DNA of 64,000 nucleotides from Pseudaeromonas sharmana (GCF_042649925.1 NZ_JBHSAF010000014.1:62001-126000), one strand, 5' to 3'. Counted from the first letter of the stretch, positions 45,268 through 54,436 are shown. The notes: generated by a model not told the origin, from the sequence alone. Program-made: numbers and translations.

Positions 45268-45400
45268 CGTCGTCCCCATCATAGCCAGGAGCGGCTCTTC
45301 CTGTTCTAGCCTGGGGCCTGCCTGGACGCCAACGCATTTTGTCGATGGCCTTGATGCGCAAAACCGGACACCGAGCCTGCGCCGTGCTGACGCCTGCGGC

Positions 45401-46495
45401 TCAGGCGATATGGCGCCGGAACAGGTACAGGGCGGCACTGAGATTACACAGTGCAAACAACAGCAACGGCCACAGGTATGGCCAGCACTCGGCCAGGCCG
45501 AATCCCTTGAGGAAGATCCCCTTGAGGATCAGGATGAAATAAGTCAACGGGTTGACCCAGGCCAGTGCCTGAAAAAACAGCGGCATATTCTCAATCGGCG
45601 ACACATAACCCGACACTATGGCCGCCGGGACCATGAAACAGAAGACGCCGAGGAACGCCTGTTGCTGGTTGGCACACAGCGAAGAGATAAACAGACCGAC
45701 GCCGGCCAGTGACAGGCCATAGGCCAGCAAGCCGACCGCCAGCATCGGCAATGAACCGGTGAATGGGACGCCATACAGAAAATAGGCGGCCAATGCAATG
45801 AAGCTGCCCTGTACGAAAGCGACCATCATGCCCGGAACCGCCTTGCCGATCATGATATACAAGGGAGTCAGCGGTGAGACCAGCAATTGGTCAAAGGTGC
45901 CTTCTTCGCGCTCGCGGGCGACCGACAGCGCCGTGACAATCAAGCAGCCGATGGTGGTGATGATGGCCACCAGGCTGGGCAAAATGTGCCATTTGAATTC
46001 CAGATTTGGGTTGTACAGTTGGCGCACCTGCAGCGCGCCGGGAGGCGCCCCCCACAGATCCTCCTGATATTGCATGATGATCTGGCCGATATAGCCGCTG
46101 GCAATCTGTCCGCTGTTCGAGCGTCGTCCGTCGACCAGGACTTGTACCTGGGGGGCGCGCCTGGTCAGGATCTGGCGCGCAAAGTCAGCTGGAATGTGCA
46201 CCGCCACCAGCGCCTGCTGAGTATCCAGGGCCTGTTGTAACGCCGGCATGCCCTGCACCGAGACGATATGGGTGAAGGCCGCCGCCTGTGTCAGACGCTG
46301 GATCAACTCGCGACTGTGAGCCGACTGATCCTCGTCGTAGAGTGCCAGCGAGCTGTTGCGGACCTCGAGGGTTGCGGCATAGGGAAACAGCGCCGTCTGC
46401 AGGATGACTGGCATGATCAGCAGCAATCGTCCCTGCTTGTTGTTCAGCAGCGCTTGCAGCTCCTTGCGGACCAAGAAAAACAGTCGTTGCAGCAT
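45401..46495 (-). CDS. ybhR: ABC-2 type exporter permease YbhR-like
   Basis: ABC-2 permease of 364 residues (E. coli YbhR 368): an N-terminal helix after MLQRLFFLVRKELQALL, a large periplasmic loop of about 150 residues, then five helices including REREEGTFDQLLVSPL, a conserved ABC-2 signature. GGAG lies 5 bases before the ATG at 46495; the adjacent ATG at 46498 is possible. The frame remains open about 500 bases upstream, but that part is antisense-frame coding of the previous gene. Last gene of the exporter operon. Confidence 0.9.
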   Translation of the reverse strand: MLQRLFFLVRKELQALLNNKQGRLLLIMPVILQTALFPYAATLEVRNSSLALYDEDQSAHSRELIQRLTQAAAFTHIVSVQGMPALQQALDTQQALVAVHIPADFARQILTRRAPQVQVLVDGRRSNSGQIASGYIGQIIMQYQEDLWGAPPGALQVRQLYNPNLEFKWHILPSLVAIITTIGCLIVTALSVAREREEGTFDQLLVSPLTPLYIMIGKAVPGMMVAFVQGSFIALAAYFLYGVPFTGSLPMLAVGLLAYGLSLAGVGLFISSLCANQQQAFLGVFCFMVPAAIVSGYVSPIENMPLFFQALAWVNPLTYFILILKGIFLKGFGLAECWPYLWPLLLFALCNLSAALYLFRRHIA

Positions 46496-47625
46496 CATGA
46501 CTCCAGGGTACGCCGCGTTTTGCGGGCGGTCAGTAGCAGCCAGAACAGTGCCAGGGCCAGCAGGCAGAGCAGGTTGGGCCACAACACCGCATATAAGGTT
46601 CCCGCCTGAAACAGCGTCTGTAGCGAGCTGGCATAGTAACGTGCCGGTATGAGGTGCGTGATCCACTGCAACAGGGTCGGCATGCTCGAGATTTCGAACA
46701 CAAATCCCGAGAGCATCATCGCCGGCAAGAAGGCACTGGTCAGTGCGGCCTGGGCGGCATTGAACTGATTGCGAAACAGGGTCGACAGGAACAGCCCCAT
46801 GCCAAGGGCACAGCCCAGAAACAGTGAGGAGCTGAGGAACAGCATCAGCAAGGATCCCCGAAACGGCACCCCCATGATATGCACTGCTACCAGCAGACAG
46901 AGCCAGCAGGCCAGTATGCCAAGCACATAGTAGGGCAGGATCTTCGACAGCAGCAGCTCGGCCCGGGTAACCGGTGTCGCCAGCAGAGCCTCCATGGTGC
47001 CGCGCTCCCACTCCCGTGCCACCACCAGCGAGGTCAGCAAGGCGCCGATGATGGTCATGACCACGGCAATGGAGCCTGGAACCAGAAAATTGCGGCTGAT
47101 GTTCGCCGGGTTATACCAGGTGCGGCTCAGCACCTCGATCTGTAGCGGCAGTGGCTGGGACTGCTCACGCTGTTGCTGGTTCAGCCAGCTTTGCCAGACA
47201 TTCTGTACATAGGTCGCCATGAACTGGGCAGTGTTCGGTTCGGCGCCATCCACCAGCAGCTGCAAGGGTGCCTGCGCCTGTTGCCGTTGCCATTTGGCCG
47301 AGAAATCGCCGGGGATAATCAGGATGGCGCGCACCTTTCCCTCGGCCAGTGCCTGCATCAGCTGCTGGCGCGAGGCGCCGTTGTGTACCTCGAACAGCGG
47401 GTTGGCGCTGATGCTCTGCGCCAGTGTGCGCGCAGCGGCGCCGCTGTCTTCGCGCAGCACGCCCAGTCGCAGATGGCTGGCATCCAGATTCACGGCGTAG
47501 CCGAGCACAAACAGCAGGATGATGGGCATGATGAACGCCACCAGTATGCTGCTCGGATCGCGGAGTATCTGCAGGGTCTCCTTGCGGCACAATGCCCACA
47601 AACGGCGCGGTACGATACGGCTCAT
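46495..47625 (-). CDS. ybhS: ABC-2 type exporter permease YbhS-like
   Basis: ABC-2 permease of 376 residues (E. coli YbhS 377). Begins RRLWALCRKETLQILRDPSSI; a long periplasmic region follows the first helix, then the signature REWERGTMEALLATPV and five more helices. It pairs with the YbhR-like permease. The start overlaps the ATPase stop by 4 bases. In E. coli the system exports cationic drugs or Na+; the substrate here is unproven. Confidence 0.9.
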   Translation of the reverse strand: MSRIVPRRLWALCRKETLQILRDPSSILVAFIMPIILLFVLGYAVNLDASHLRLGVLREDSGAAARTLAQSISANPLFEVHNGASRQQLMQALAEGKVRAILIIPGDFSAKWQRQQAQAPLQLLVDGAEPNTAQFMATYVQNVWQSWLNQQQREQSQPLPLQIEVLSRTWYNPANISRNFLVPGSIAVVMTIIGALLTSLVVAREWERGTMEALLATPVTRAELLLSKILPYYVLGILACWLCLLVAVHIMGVPFRGSLLMLFLSSSLFLGCALGMGLFLSTLFRNQFNAAQAALTSAFLPAMMLSGFVFEISSMPTLLQWITHLIPARYYASSLQTLFQAGTLYAVLWPNLLCLLALALFWLLLTARKTRRTLES

Positions 47626-49352
47626 TGGTCAGCCTCCTCAACCAGGCGGATGAAGGCCTGTTCCATGGTGGGGGCGGGACAGTCACGACTGGCGATCTGC
47701 TCCTTGAGCTCGTCCGGGGTTCCCAATGCCAGCAGGCGGCCACGGTAGATGAAGGCGATGCGATCGCAGTATTCGGCCTCATCCATGAAATGGGTCGTGA
47801 CCATGATGGTGACGCCCTTGTCCGCCAGCCCATTGATGTGGCTCCAGAACTCGCGACGCGTCACCGGATCGACGCCTGACGTGGGTTCGTCGAGGAACAG
47901 CACAGGGGGTTCGTGCATCACGGCGCATGCCAGTGCCAGCCGTTGCTTGAAACCTAATGGCAGTGTCTCGGCGAGGACCTGCAAATAGGGCGTCAGCGCG
48001 AAAGCGGACACCATCTGCGCGATTTTACGTTGTTGCTGCTCTCCCTTGAGGCCATAAATGCCGGAGAAGAAAGCCAGATTCTGCGCCACGGTCAGCTGTC
48101 CATAGAGTGCAAACTTCTGCGCCATATAGCCCAGTTGCTGGCGCGCCTGCGACGGACTCCTGTCCAGCGGGTAACCCATGACATGCGCCTGGCCACTGGT
48201 CGCCTTAAGCAGGCCGCACTCCATCTTGAAGGTGGTGGATTTACCGGCGCCATTCGGTCCGAGCAGGCCAAATATCTCGCCACGGCGTACCGAGAAACTG
48301 ACGTTGTCGGTGGCGACAAAATCGCCAAACCGCTTGGTCAGCTGTTGGGCCGAGATCACGGCCTCCCGGGACAATGTCTGTTGCCGATCTGCGGTCAACA
48401 TCGCCAGAGTGGAATCGCCGCCCGGGCCGCCCCCCAGCAGAGTGATGAACGCATCTTCGAGTCGTGGCTCGGCGGGCAAATAGTGGCAGTTGGCGCCGGC
48501 ATCGAGTTCGGCAGGGGGTGGGCAACAGGCCTCCGGCGCCAGCACCAGGCGTAGTGTCTGTCCCTGAATGACGCCATCCATCACCTCAGGACGACGCAAC
48601 ATTTGGCGCAATAACGGGCGGCGCGGTGCCGAGAAGCCGGCCAGATTCCAGCAGCGGCCCTGCAGCGGCGCCTTGAGCTCGGCCGGCGTGCCGCTGGCGA
48701 GCAAACGCCCCTGATTGAGCAAGAGTACCCTGTCACACAATTCGGCTTCGTCGAGGTAGGCTGTGCTCCACAGCACCGTCATCCCCTGGGCCGCCAATTC
48801 GCGCACCATCTTCCACAATTCGCGACGCGATAGCGGATCGACACCGACGCCCGGTTCATCCAGTAACAGGATGCGCGGTTGGCCAAGCAGGGTGCAGGCC
48901 AGACCCAATTTCTGTTTCATGCCACCGGAGAGCTTGCCGGCATAGCGATCGGTAAAGCGTGCCAGATCGGTGAATGACAGCAACCGCGCCAGCCGTTGTT
49001 GCCGCTCCTGGCCGAGGACCTGTCGCAAATCGGCGTACAGGTTCAGATTCTCGGCCACGGTGAGATCCTCATACAAGCCGAATTTTTGTGGCATATAGCC
49101 AATCCAGTCATGCAATTGAGGATCGCGCTGCGCGGGATTGAGCCCACCGACATGCAACTGGCCGGCGGTCGGGTGGAGTAAACCGGCTAACAGCCGCAGC
49201 AGCGTGGTCTTACCGGCACCATCAGGGCCGACCAGCCCCGTAATGCTGCCCCGGGCGACACGAAAGCTCACCCGATCCAACGCCGGCGGCGATTCGGCAG
49301 CAAACTGCTTGACCAATTCGCTGACTTCGATGGCGCTCATATGCGGGGTCAT
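47622..49352 (-). CDS. ybhF: Fused two-domain ABC exporter ATPase YbhF-like
   Basis: ATPase of 576 residues with two tandem nucleotide-binding domains (E. coli YbhF 578). Domain 1: GPDGAGKTTLLRLLAG, LSGGMKQKLGLACTLL, LLLDEPGVGVDPLSRREL. Domain 2: GPNGAGKSTTFKMECG, LPLGFKQRLALACAVM, LFLDEPTSGVDPVTRREFW, switch His in TTHFMDEAEY. In domain 1 the switch position reads WSTAYLDEAEL, with no histidine, so the first site may be less active. Overlaps its neighbours by 4 bases on both sides. Confidence 0.92.
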   Translation of the reverse strand: MTPHMSAIEVSELVKQFAAESPPALDRVSFRVARGSITGLVGPDGAGKTTLLRLLAGLLHPTAGQLHVGGLNPAQRDPQLHDWIGYMPQKFGLYEDLTVAENLNLYADLRQVLGQERQQRLARLLSFTDLARFTDRYAGKLSGGMKQKLGLACTLLGQPRILLLDEPGVGVDPLSRRELWKMVRELAAQGMTVLWSTAYLDEAELCDRVLLLNQGRLLASGTPAELKAPLQGRCWNLAGFSAPRRPLLRQMLRRPEVMDGVIQGQTLRLVLAPEACCPPPAELDAGANCHYLPAEPRLEDAFITLLGGGPGGDSTLAMLTADRQQTLSREAVISAQQLTKRFGDFVATDNVSFSVRRGEIFGLLGPNGAGKSTTFKMECGLLKATSGQAHVMGYPLDRSPSQARQQLGYMAQKFALYGQLTVAQNLAFFSGIYGLKGEQQQRKIAQMVSAFALTPYLQVLAETLPLGFKQRLALACAVMHEPPVLFLDEPTSGVDPVTRREFWSHINGLADKGVTIMVTTHFMDEAEYCDRIAFIYRGRLLALGTPDELKEQIASRDCPAPTMEQAFIRLVEEADQ

Positions 49353-50332
49353 GGCATTAACCGTATGGTGACCGGCATGCCCTGGCGTAGCAGATCGTCG
49401 GCATCGTCGATACGAATTCGCAGTCGGTAGACCAGCGCGGTACGCAGATCGGTGGTTTCGACACTCTTGGGAGTGAATTCGGCACTCGGCGAGACAAAAC
49501 CGACCGTGCCGGTATAAGGGTGATCCGGTCGACTATCGCTCCAGACCTGCACGCGGGCACCGGAGGGGAACTGCCCCAGCTCAGGCTCAGGAACATAGGC
49601 CCGGATCCAGACCGGGCGCGTCAGCGACAGCGTGAAGGCCGGTGTGCCGGCCTGAACATTCTCGCCGACCTCGACTGACCGAGTCAGCAATACGCCATCA
49701 CTGGGGGCGGCCAGACGGGTATCGGCAACGGCAAGTTGGGCGGCAGCCAGCGAAGCGTTGGCTTGCTGCAGACTGGCCCTGGCTTCGGCGATCTCTTCGC
49801 TTTGATAACCGGCCTGCAGCTTTGCCAAATTGGCCTCGGTTAGCGCCAGCTGGGCCTTGGCCTGATCATGGTGCGAGCGGGCGGCATCCAGATCGCTCTG
49901 GGTCGTGGCACCTCGCGGCGTCAGATTCTGCAGCCGGCTCAGCTGGCGTTTGGCCTCAAGCAGTGCAGCGCGGGCGGCGCTGACATTGGCGCTGGCCTGG
50001 GCGCGATCTTCCTGCCGGTAACCTTGCTGCAGTCGTTGCAACCTTGCTGTCGCCGCGGCTACCGCCCCTTCGGCGCCGTGCAGCGCCGTCAGCAGCGGGG
50101 CCGGGTCGAGTTCGGCCAGGAGGTCGCCTTGATGGATAGCTGCCCCCTCATCGACGTGCAGTTGCTGCACGCGCCCTGCGACGCGAAAGGAGAGCGTCGC
50201 CTCGCGCAGGTCGACATTGCCATACAGGGTCGTGACCGTTTGATGGTCAGGATCCAGTCGTGTGGTCAGCACCAGGGCGGCAGCGGCCAGGGTGATGGCC
50301 AGCGCCAGAGGAACCAACAGGGTGCGTCTCAT
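49349..50332 (-). CDS. ybhG: HlyD/membrane-fusion protein YbhG-like
   Basis: Periplasmic adaptor of 327 residues anchored by an N-terminal helix (LLVPLALAITLAAAALVLTT). The lipoyl half-motif (LYGNVDLREATLSFRVAGRVQQL), a long alpha-hairpin (residues about 90-200, Ala/Gln/Arg-rich) and the beta-barrel region (LTRPVWIRAYVPE, VGFVSPSAEFTPKSVETTDLRT) are very similar to YbhG. It presumably bridges the permeases to an outer-membrane channel encoded elsewhere. Confidence 0.92.
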   Translation of the reverse strand: MRRTLLVPLALAITLAAAALVLTTRLDPDHQTVTTLYGNVDLREATLSFRVAGRVQQLHVDEGAAIHQGDLLAELDPAPLLTALHGAEGAVAAATARLQRLQQGYRQEDRAQASANVSAARAALLEAKRQLSRLQNLTPRGATTQSDLDAARSHHDQAKAQLALTEANLAKLQAGYQSEEIAEARASLQQANASLAAAQLAVADTRLAAPSDGVLLTRSVEVGENVQAGTPAFTLSLTRPVWIRAYVPEPELGQFPSGARVQVWSDSRPDHPYTGTVGFVSPSAEFTPKSVETTDLRTALVYRLRIRIDDADDLLRQGMPVTIRLMP

Positions 50333-50979
50333 GAGGTGACTCCATTGCCAATAGTGGGTTTGAGACCCTGTAATGCCCAGGCCAGGCGCTGGCGGGCGGA
50401 TACCGGGTCCGCCATCTTGGCGATCAGTGGTTGCGCGGCATCTGGTAGCCAGCCACAGTCATGCAAGGGGCCGCGGGCCAGCAGCATCGGCATGCCAAGC
50501 GCCATCATGATGAACAACATCAGATGGCGGGGATCGTCCTGGACCAGTTCGCCCGCCCGTTGCGCGTCCACGATTAACTGCAGGATCAGCTTGGGGTGGC
50601 GCCAGGGGAGTTTGAGTGCAAAGCGGCGCGCTGCGGCTTCACCGGCCAGGGAATCGGCCAGCAGCTGGCTGACAAAGGCGGAGTTCTGCTCCAGCAGCCA
50701 GATCACCTGTTCGAGCACCGCCTGCAAACGCTGCAAGGGCGTGTCGTGATCATGGGCCTGTGTGGTCTGTGACAGAGCCTGGTACAGGGGGGCGTACCAC
50801 AACTCGACCAACTCATCGAGAAACTGTTCCCGGTTGCCGAAGTGGTAGACAAAACTGCCAAGGTTGACGCCGGCAGCCGCGGCCAGCTCACGGACTTTCA
50901 GGCCGCGCAGCCCCTGCTGGCGGCAGATCTGTAGCCCCTGCTCCAGCAGGCGTTGACGAGTGGGATTCTGGATTGTCAT
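50329..50979 (-). CDS. TetR family regulator of the ybhGFSR-like operon
   Basis: TetR-type repressor of 216 residues. N-terminal helix-turn-helix: LKVRELAAAAGVNLGSFVYHFGNREQFLDEL. The C-terminal ligand domain (AFVSQLLADSLAGEAAARRF, LMLFIMMALGMPMLLARG) is not specific. It occupies the position of cecR (ybiH) in E. coli ybhGFSR but the sequence is not obviously CecR. It is the first gene of the operon (4-base overlap with ybhG). Two palindromes in its leader are the likely autoregulatory operators. Confidence 0.88.
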   Translation of the reverse strand: MTIQNPTRQRLLEQGLQICRQQGLRGLKVRELAAAAGVNLGSFVYHFGNREQFLDELVELWYAPLYQALSQTTQAHDHDTPLQRLQAVLEQVIWLLEQNSAFVSQLLADSLAGEAAARRFALKLPWRHPKLILQLIVDAQRAGELVQDDPRHLMLFIMMALGMPMLLARGPLHDCGWLPDAAQPLIAKMADPVSARQRLAWALQGLKPTIGNGVTS

Positions 50980-50988
50980 GCGCTGGCC

Positions 50989-51004
50989 TTATACGGTTGT
51001 ATAA
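50989..51004 (-). promoter_or_regulatory. TetR operator 1
   Basis: Perfect inverted repeat TTATAC-GGTT-GTATAA, 10 bases upstream of the regulator's ATG. Same arms and spacing as the second palindrome at 51012. Confidence 0.75.
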
Positions 51005-51011
51005 ATCTAAT

Positions 51012-51027
51012 TTATACGTGCGTATAA
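51012..51027 (-). promoter_or_regulatory. TetR operator 2
   Basis: Perfect inverted repeat TTATAC-GTGC-GTATAA, extended by one more pair (T and A) on each side. It starts 23 bases from operator 1. The AT-rich arms resemble a -10 element, so repressor binding would cover the operon promoter. Confidence 0.75.
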
Positions 51028-51129
51028 AAAACAGCAAGCCGGGTTGCCAAGTCGGCTGATTATTAAATTCTACTTAATAATAATGGCGATATTAGGCAGC
51101 ATTTGGCTGGTAATTCCACAAGGAACAGA

Positions 51130-51157
51130 CCAATGCCGCCCACTGGGGCGGCATTGG
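51130..51157 (-). terminator. Hairpin after the sulfate-binding protein gene
   Basis: Perfect 11-bp stem CCAATGCCGCC (51130-51140) / GGCGGCATTGG (51147-51157), loop of 6. In the minus direction it is followed by the T-rich but interrupted TCTGTTCCTTG. Likely terminator for sbp; strength uncertain. Confidence 0.6.
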
Positions 51158-51181
51158 CGCTGAGGCGGTGCTGGCGAGGCG

Positions 51182-52180
51182 TTAGCGGCCTGGCTGATAG
51201 AGCTGATCGAACAGGCCGCCGTTACTGAAATGACGTTTCTGCGCCTTGTTCCAGTCACCTTCCAGCTCGGCGAGGGTAAAGAGCGTCAACGTGCTGAACT
51301 GGCTGGCATACTCGGCGGCGATCTGCGGATTGCGTGGCCGATAGTGGTGTCTGGCCACCAGGCGCTGCCCTGCATCGCTGTAGAGGTATTCGAGATAGGC
51401 TTTGGCGACGGCTTCGGTGCCGTGGCGTTTGGCGTTCTTGTCGACCACGGCGACCGGCGGCTCAGCCAGGATCGAGACCTTGGGGGTCACTATCTCGAAC
51501 TTGTCGGCATTGCCCGGTTCGGCCAGCACCAGATAGGCTTCGTTCTCCCAGGCGAGCAGCACATCACCGAGCCCGCGTTCGACAAAGCTGGTGGTCGCGC
51601 CACGGGCACCGGAGTCCAGCACCTTGACGCGCTGGTAAAGCGCAGTAATAAACGCCTTGGCGGCCTCTTCCCCCCCCTGTTTGAAGGCGTAGCCCCAGGC
51701 CGCCAGGTAGTTCCAGCGGGCACCGCCTGACGTCTTCGGATTCGGCGTCACTATGGCCACGTCGCCTTTGATCAGATCGCCCCAGTCATGGATCTGTTTG
51801 GGATTGCCCTTGCGCACCAGAAAAACGATGGTCGAGGTGTAGGGGGCGGCGTTATCCGGCAGACGGCTGGCCCAATCCTCGGCCAGCAGGCCGGATTTGG
51901 CGATGGCATTGATGTCATAACCCAGCGCCAGCGTGACCACATCGGCCTCCAGGCCATCGGCGACAGCGCGTGCCTGCTTGCCGGAACCACCGTGCGACTG
52001 GCTGATGACCACGTCATCACCGGTTTGGGTTTTCCAGTACTTGGCGAACACGCCGTTGTACTCCTGATACAGCTCCCGGGTCGGGTCGTAGGAGACGTTC
52101 AGCAATTCGACTTCAGCCGCCTGCACAGATGACAGGGCGCCGGTAGTGAGCAGGGAGAGGGCAAGCAGGGCTTTCTTCAT
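51182..52180 (-). CDS. sbp: Sulfate-binding periplasmic protein
   Basis: Sulfate/thiosulfate ABC binding protein of 332 residues (E. coli Sbp 329). Signal peptide MKKALLALSLLTTGALSSVQA; mature start AEVELLNVSYDPTRELYQEYN is the Sbp/CysP signature. ISQSHGGSGKQARAV, DVVTLALGYDIN, NPKTSGGARWNYLAAWGYA and RPRNPQIAAEYA are also typical. Start at ATG 52180 with AAAGGAG upstream. No cysTWA permease or ATPase genes flank it, so it must use a transporter encoded elsewhere. Confidence 0.94.
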   Translation of the reverse strand: MKKALLALSLLTTGALSSVQAAEVELLNVSYDPTRELYQEYNGVFAKYWKTQTGDDVVISQSHGGSGKQARAVADGLEADVVTLALGYDINAIAKSGLLAEDWASRLPDNAAPYTSTIVFLVRKGNPKQIHDWGDLIKGDVAIVTPNPKTSGGARWNYLAAWGYAFKQGGEEAAKAFITALYQRVKVLDSGARGATTSFVERGLGDVLLAWENEAYLVLAEPGNADKFEIVTPKVSILAEPPVAVVDKNAKRHGTEAVAKAYLEYLYSDAGQRLVARHHYRPRNPQIAAEYASQFSTLTLFTLAELEGDWNKAQKRHFSNGGLFDQLYQPGR

Positions 52181-52448
52181 GGGATACTCCTTTATCGTGG
52201 TCAGACACATCTTGCCTGCCTGCCTTATCGATACGAACGAATAAAAAAAACGTTACTTAGCCAATTATTGAATAATGCAATCTTGAATCCCTGACCGTGG
52301 CTAAGCCTTACCACACGCAAACTTGCGATTAAGTTGTTGTAAATTAGAATTTTATTATTTTTTATGACTGGGGATAGGGTGCCGCGGCTGCGTATCTTGT
52401 GTTCAGGCCATCCAGGCCGTAACGAGAGAGTCGAGGAAACTGTACGCT

Positions 52449-52793
52449 ATGAACGCCTATCTGCATGCCCTGAAAAACTATTTCAACTTCTCTGGCCGTG
52501 CCGGCCGCCGCGAATACTGGACCTTCGTGCTGGTTAACCTGTTGCTGGGTTATGTGATCCTGTTTGCCGATCGCCAGACCGCGATTGGTGATGTGCCGGC
52601 GGCGCTCTTTTTGCTGTTGATCCTGATACCGACGTTGGCGGTTAGCGTGCGTCGTTTGCATGACAGTGATCTTTCCGGCTGGTGGGTGCTGCTCGCTGCC
52701 ATTCCGCTGGTGGGGCCGCTGGTCCTGATTTACTTCAAGTGCCGTGCTGGCAACAAAATGGCCAATCGTTTCGGTATCTGCCCGCAGTGCTGA
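52449..52793 (+). CDS. DUF805 family membrane protein
   Basis: Inner-membrane protein of 114 residues with about three helices. The DUF805 hallmark is the N-terminal YFNFSGRAGRREYWTFVLVN plus VRRLHDSDLSGWWVLL. The C-terminus ends with a short Cys pair (GICPQC). Function unknown (YhaH/YhaI type in E. coli). GAGAG lies upstream of the ATG, and an intrinsic terminator follows. Confidence 0.92.
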   Translation: MNAYLHALKNYFNFSGRAGRREYWTFVLVNLLLGYVILFADRQTAIGDVPAALFLLLILIPTLAVSVRRLHDSDLSGWWVLLAAIPLVGPLVLIYFKCRAGNKMANRFGICPQC

Positions 52794-53110
52794 GCGCTAC
52801 AACGGCTTGATGTAGCCCGCCGCGCATGATGATCACGCCAGGCGCTCCCTTCGGGGGGCGTCTGTTTTTTGCGCTGCACAGGGTGTGACGAACGGCATGA
52901 CTATCGGAAAAACCGCAACGGAATCACATGAGTCATCATTCGTCACTTTAACGATTCACCTTGGTTAAATATTGTGCACGATTCGCTAATTCCCGTCATA
53001 AATATCTGGATTTTACCAGAGTGACTCGGCATTCTGCTGGGCGGCTGAAGTGCCATCTAGAACGGCACTGCGGATTTTCCAGTCATCAACCGAACGTGGA
53101 CGTTCCCATT
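52794..53110. other. Intergenic region before the DAACS symporter gene
   Basis: About 317 bases. It holds the DUF805 terminator (52841-52870) and a roughly 240-base leader. The symporter frame stays open back to 52961 but encodes a polar, basic segment with no family resemblance, so I treat it as untranslated. Confidence 0.55.
52841..52870 (+). terminator. Intrinsic terminator after the DUF805 gene
   Basis: GCGCTCCC pairs with GGGGGCGT (two wobbles) around a short TTC-type loop, followed by a T-rich run ending at 52870. Confidence 0.75.
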
Positions 53111-54412
53111 ATGAAAATGAATAAACTGACCGCAGCCATCCTGATCGGGATGTTGCTGGGGATTTTGAGCGGCCAGCTGGTGCGCTTCTTTGCTCCTGAC
53201 ACTGTGAGTTCCTTTGCTGCCAACATCACCTTGTTGACGGATCTGTTTCTGCGCCTGATCAAGATGATCATTGCGCCGCTGGTCTTCACCACGCTGACTG
53301 TCGGCATCGCGCGCATGGGCGATGGCAAGACCGTCGGGCGCGTTGGTGCCAAGACGATGGCCTGGTTCATGACGGCGTCCCTGTTGTCGCTGACACTGGG
53401 GCTCATCATGGTGACCCTGTTACAACCTGGGGTCGGGCTGAATCTGCCGGTACCGGATGCCAATGCCCAGAGCGGGATCACCGCTGGCGCCATCAATCTG
53501 AAGGACTTCATCGCCCATGCCATTCCCAAGAGCGTGATCGAGGCGATGGCCAACAATGAAATCCTGCAAATCGTGGTGTTCTCGTTGTTCTTTGGTCTGG
53601 CTGCGGCCGCCGTCGGTGAGCCGGCGCGACCGGTGATCACCGTGCTGGCGTCGTGTGCCGACATCATGCTGAAGGTGACGGGCTTTGTCATGGGCGCGGC
53701 GCCGTTTGCGGTGTTTGCGGCCATCGCGGCGATGGTGGCCAAGGAGGGGTTGGGTATCCTCACCACCTACGGCACCTTCATGGCGCAGTTCTACCTGTCT
53801 CTGGGTCTGCTGTGGTTGGTGCTGCTGGCGATGGGCGGGTTGTTCCTCGGCCGCCGCGTACTGAGCCTGCTGGGCGCCATCCGCGAGCCGGCGTTGCTGG
53901 CCTTCTCGACCGCCAGTTCCGAAGCCGCATATCCGAAGACCCTGCAGCGCCTGGAGCAGTTTGGCTGTTCCAAGCGTATCGCCAGCTTTGTCATGCCGAT
54001 GGGGTACTCCTTCAACCTTGACGGCTCCATGATGTATTGCACCTTTGCCACCCTGTTCATCGCGCAGGCCTATGGCATCGAACTGTCATTTGGGCAACAG
54101 ATCACCATGCTGCTGCTGTTGATGGTCACCTCCAAAGGCATGGCCGGCGTGCCACGGGCATCCCTCGTGGTGATTGCGGCGACCCTGACCCAATTCCATA
54201 TTCCGGAGGCGGGTATTCTGTTACTGCTCGGTGTCGACCACTTCCTCGACATGGGCCGCTCGGCAACCAATGTGCTGGGAAATGCCATTGCCTCCTGCGT
54301 GGTTTCGCGCAGCGAAGGGGCGCTGGGCGAGGCGATCGATGATGAGGCCTGGGCGCAGTTGCAGGCCCGGGAGCCAACCGCTATCCAGACGGCGGATGTG
54401 CAACAGGCGTGA
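53111..54412 (+). CDS. Dicarboxylate/amino acid:cation symporter (DAACS family)
   Basis: Secondary transporter of 433 residues with about eight helices and two re-entrant hairpins. MKMNKLTAAILIGMLLGILSG is the first helix. HP1 carries the Ser-rich FSTASSEAAYPKT, TM7 has MGYSFNLDGSMMY, HP2 has MVTSKGMAGVPRAS, and TM8 has DHFLDMGRSATNVLGNAIAS with the conserved Asp, Arg and Asn. It fits the Glt/DctA superfamily; the substrate (C4-dicarboxylate, glutamate or another amino acid) cannot be fixed. No clear ribosome site precedes ATG 53111. Ended by a 15-bp-stem terminator. Confidence 0.88.
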   Translation: MKMNKLTAAILIGMLLGILSGQLVRFFAPDTVSSFAANITLLTDLFLRLIKMIIAPLVFTTLTVGIARMGDGKTVGRVGAKTMAWFMTASLLSLTLGLIMVTLLQPGVGLNLPVPDANAQSGITAGAINLKDFIAHAIPKSVIEAMANNEILQIVVFSLFFGLAAAAVGEPARPVITVLASCADIMLKVTGFVMGAAPFAVFAAIAAMVAKEGLGILTTYGTFMAQFYLSLGLLWLVLLAMGGLFLGRRVLSLLGAIREPALLAFSTASSEAAYPKTLQRLEQFGCSKRIASFVMPMGYSFNLDGSMMYCTFATLFIAQAYGIELSFGQQITMLLLLMVTSKGMAGVPRASLVVIAATLTQFHIPEAGILLLLGVDHFLDMGRSATNVLGNAIASCVVSRSEGALGEAIDDEAWAQLQAREPTAIQTADVQQA

Positions 54413-54436
54413 TCGGGAGAGTGCGGTAGCCTGAGA

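Noticed and set aside
46499..47011. Upstream extension of the ybhR-like frame
   Set aside because: The extension is out-of-frame sequence of ybhS. The permease N-terminus and the ribosome site both point to 46495.
49868..50749. 293-codon plus-strand frame opposite ybhG and tetR
   Set aside because: Antisense to two clearly conserved genes and without domain features.
52961..53110. Longer N-terminus for the DAACS symporter
   Set aside because: The 50 extra residues are polar and basic, with no family match, and have no better ribosome site.
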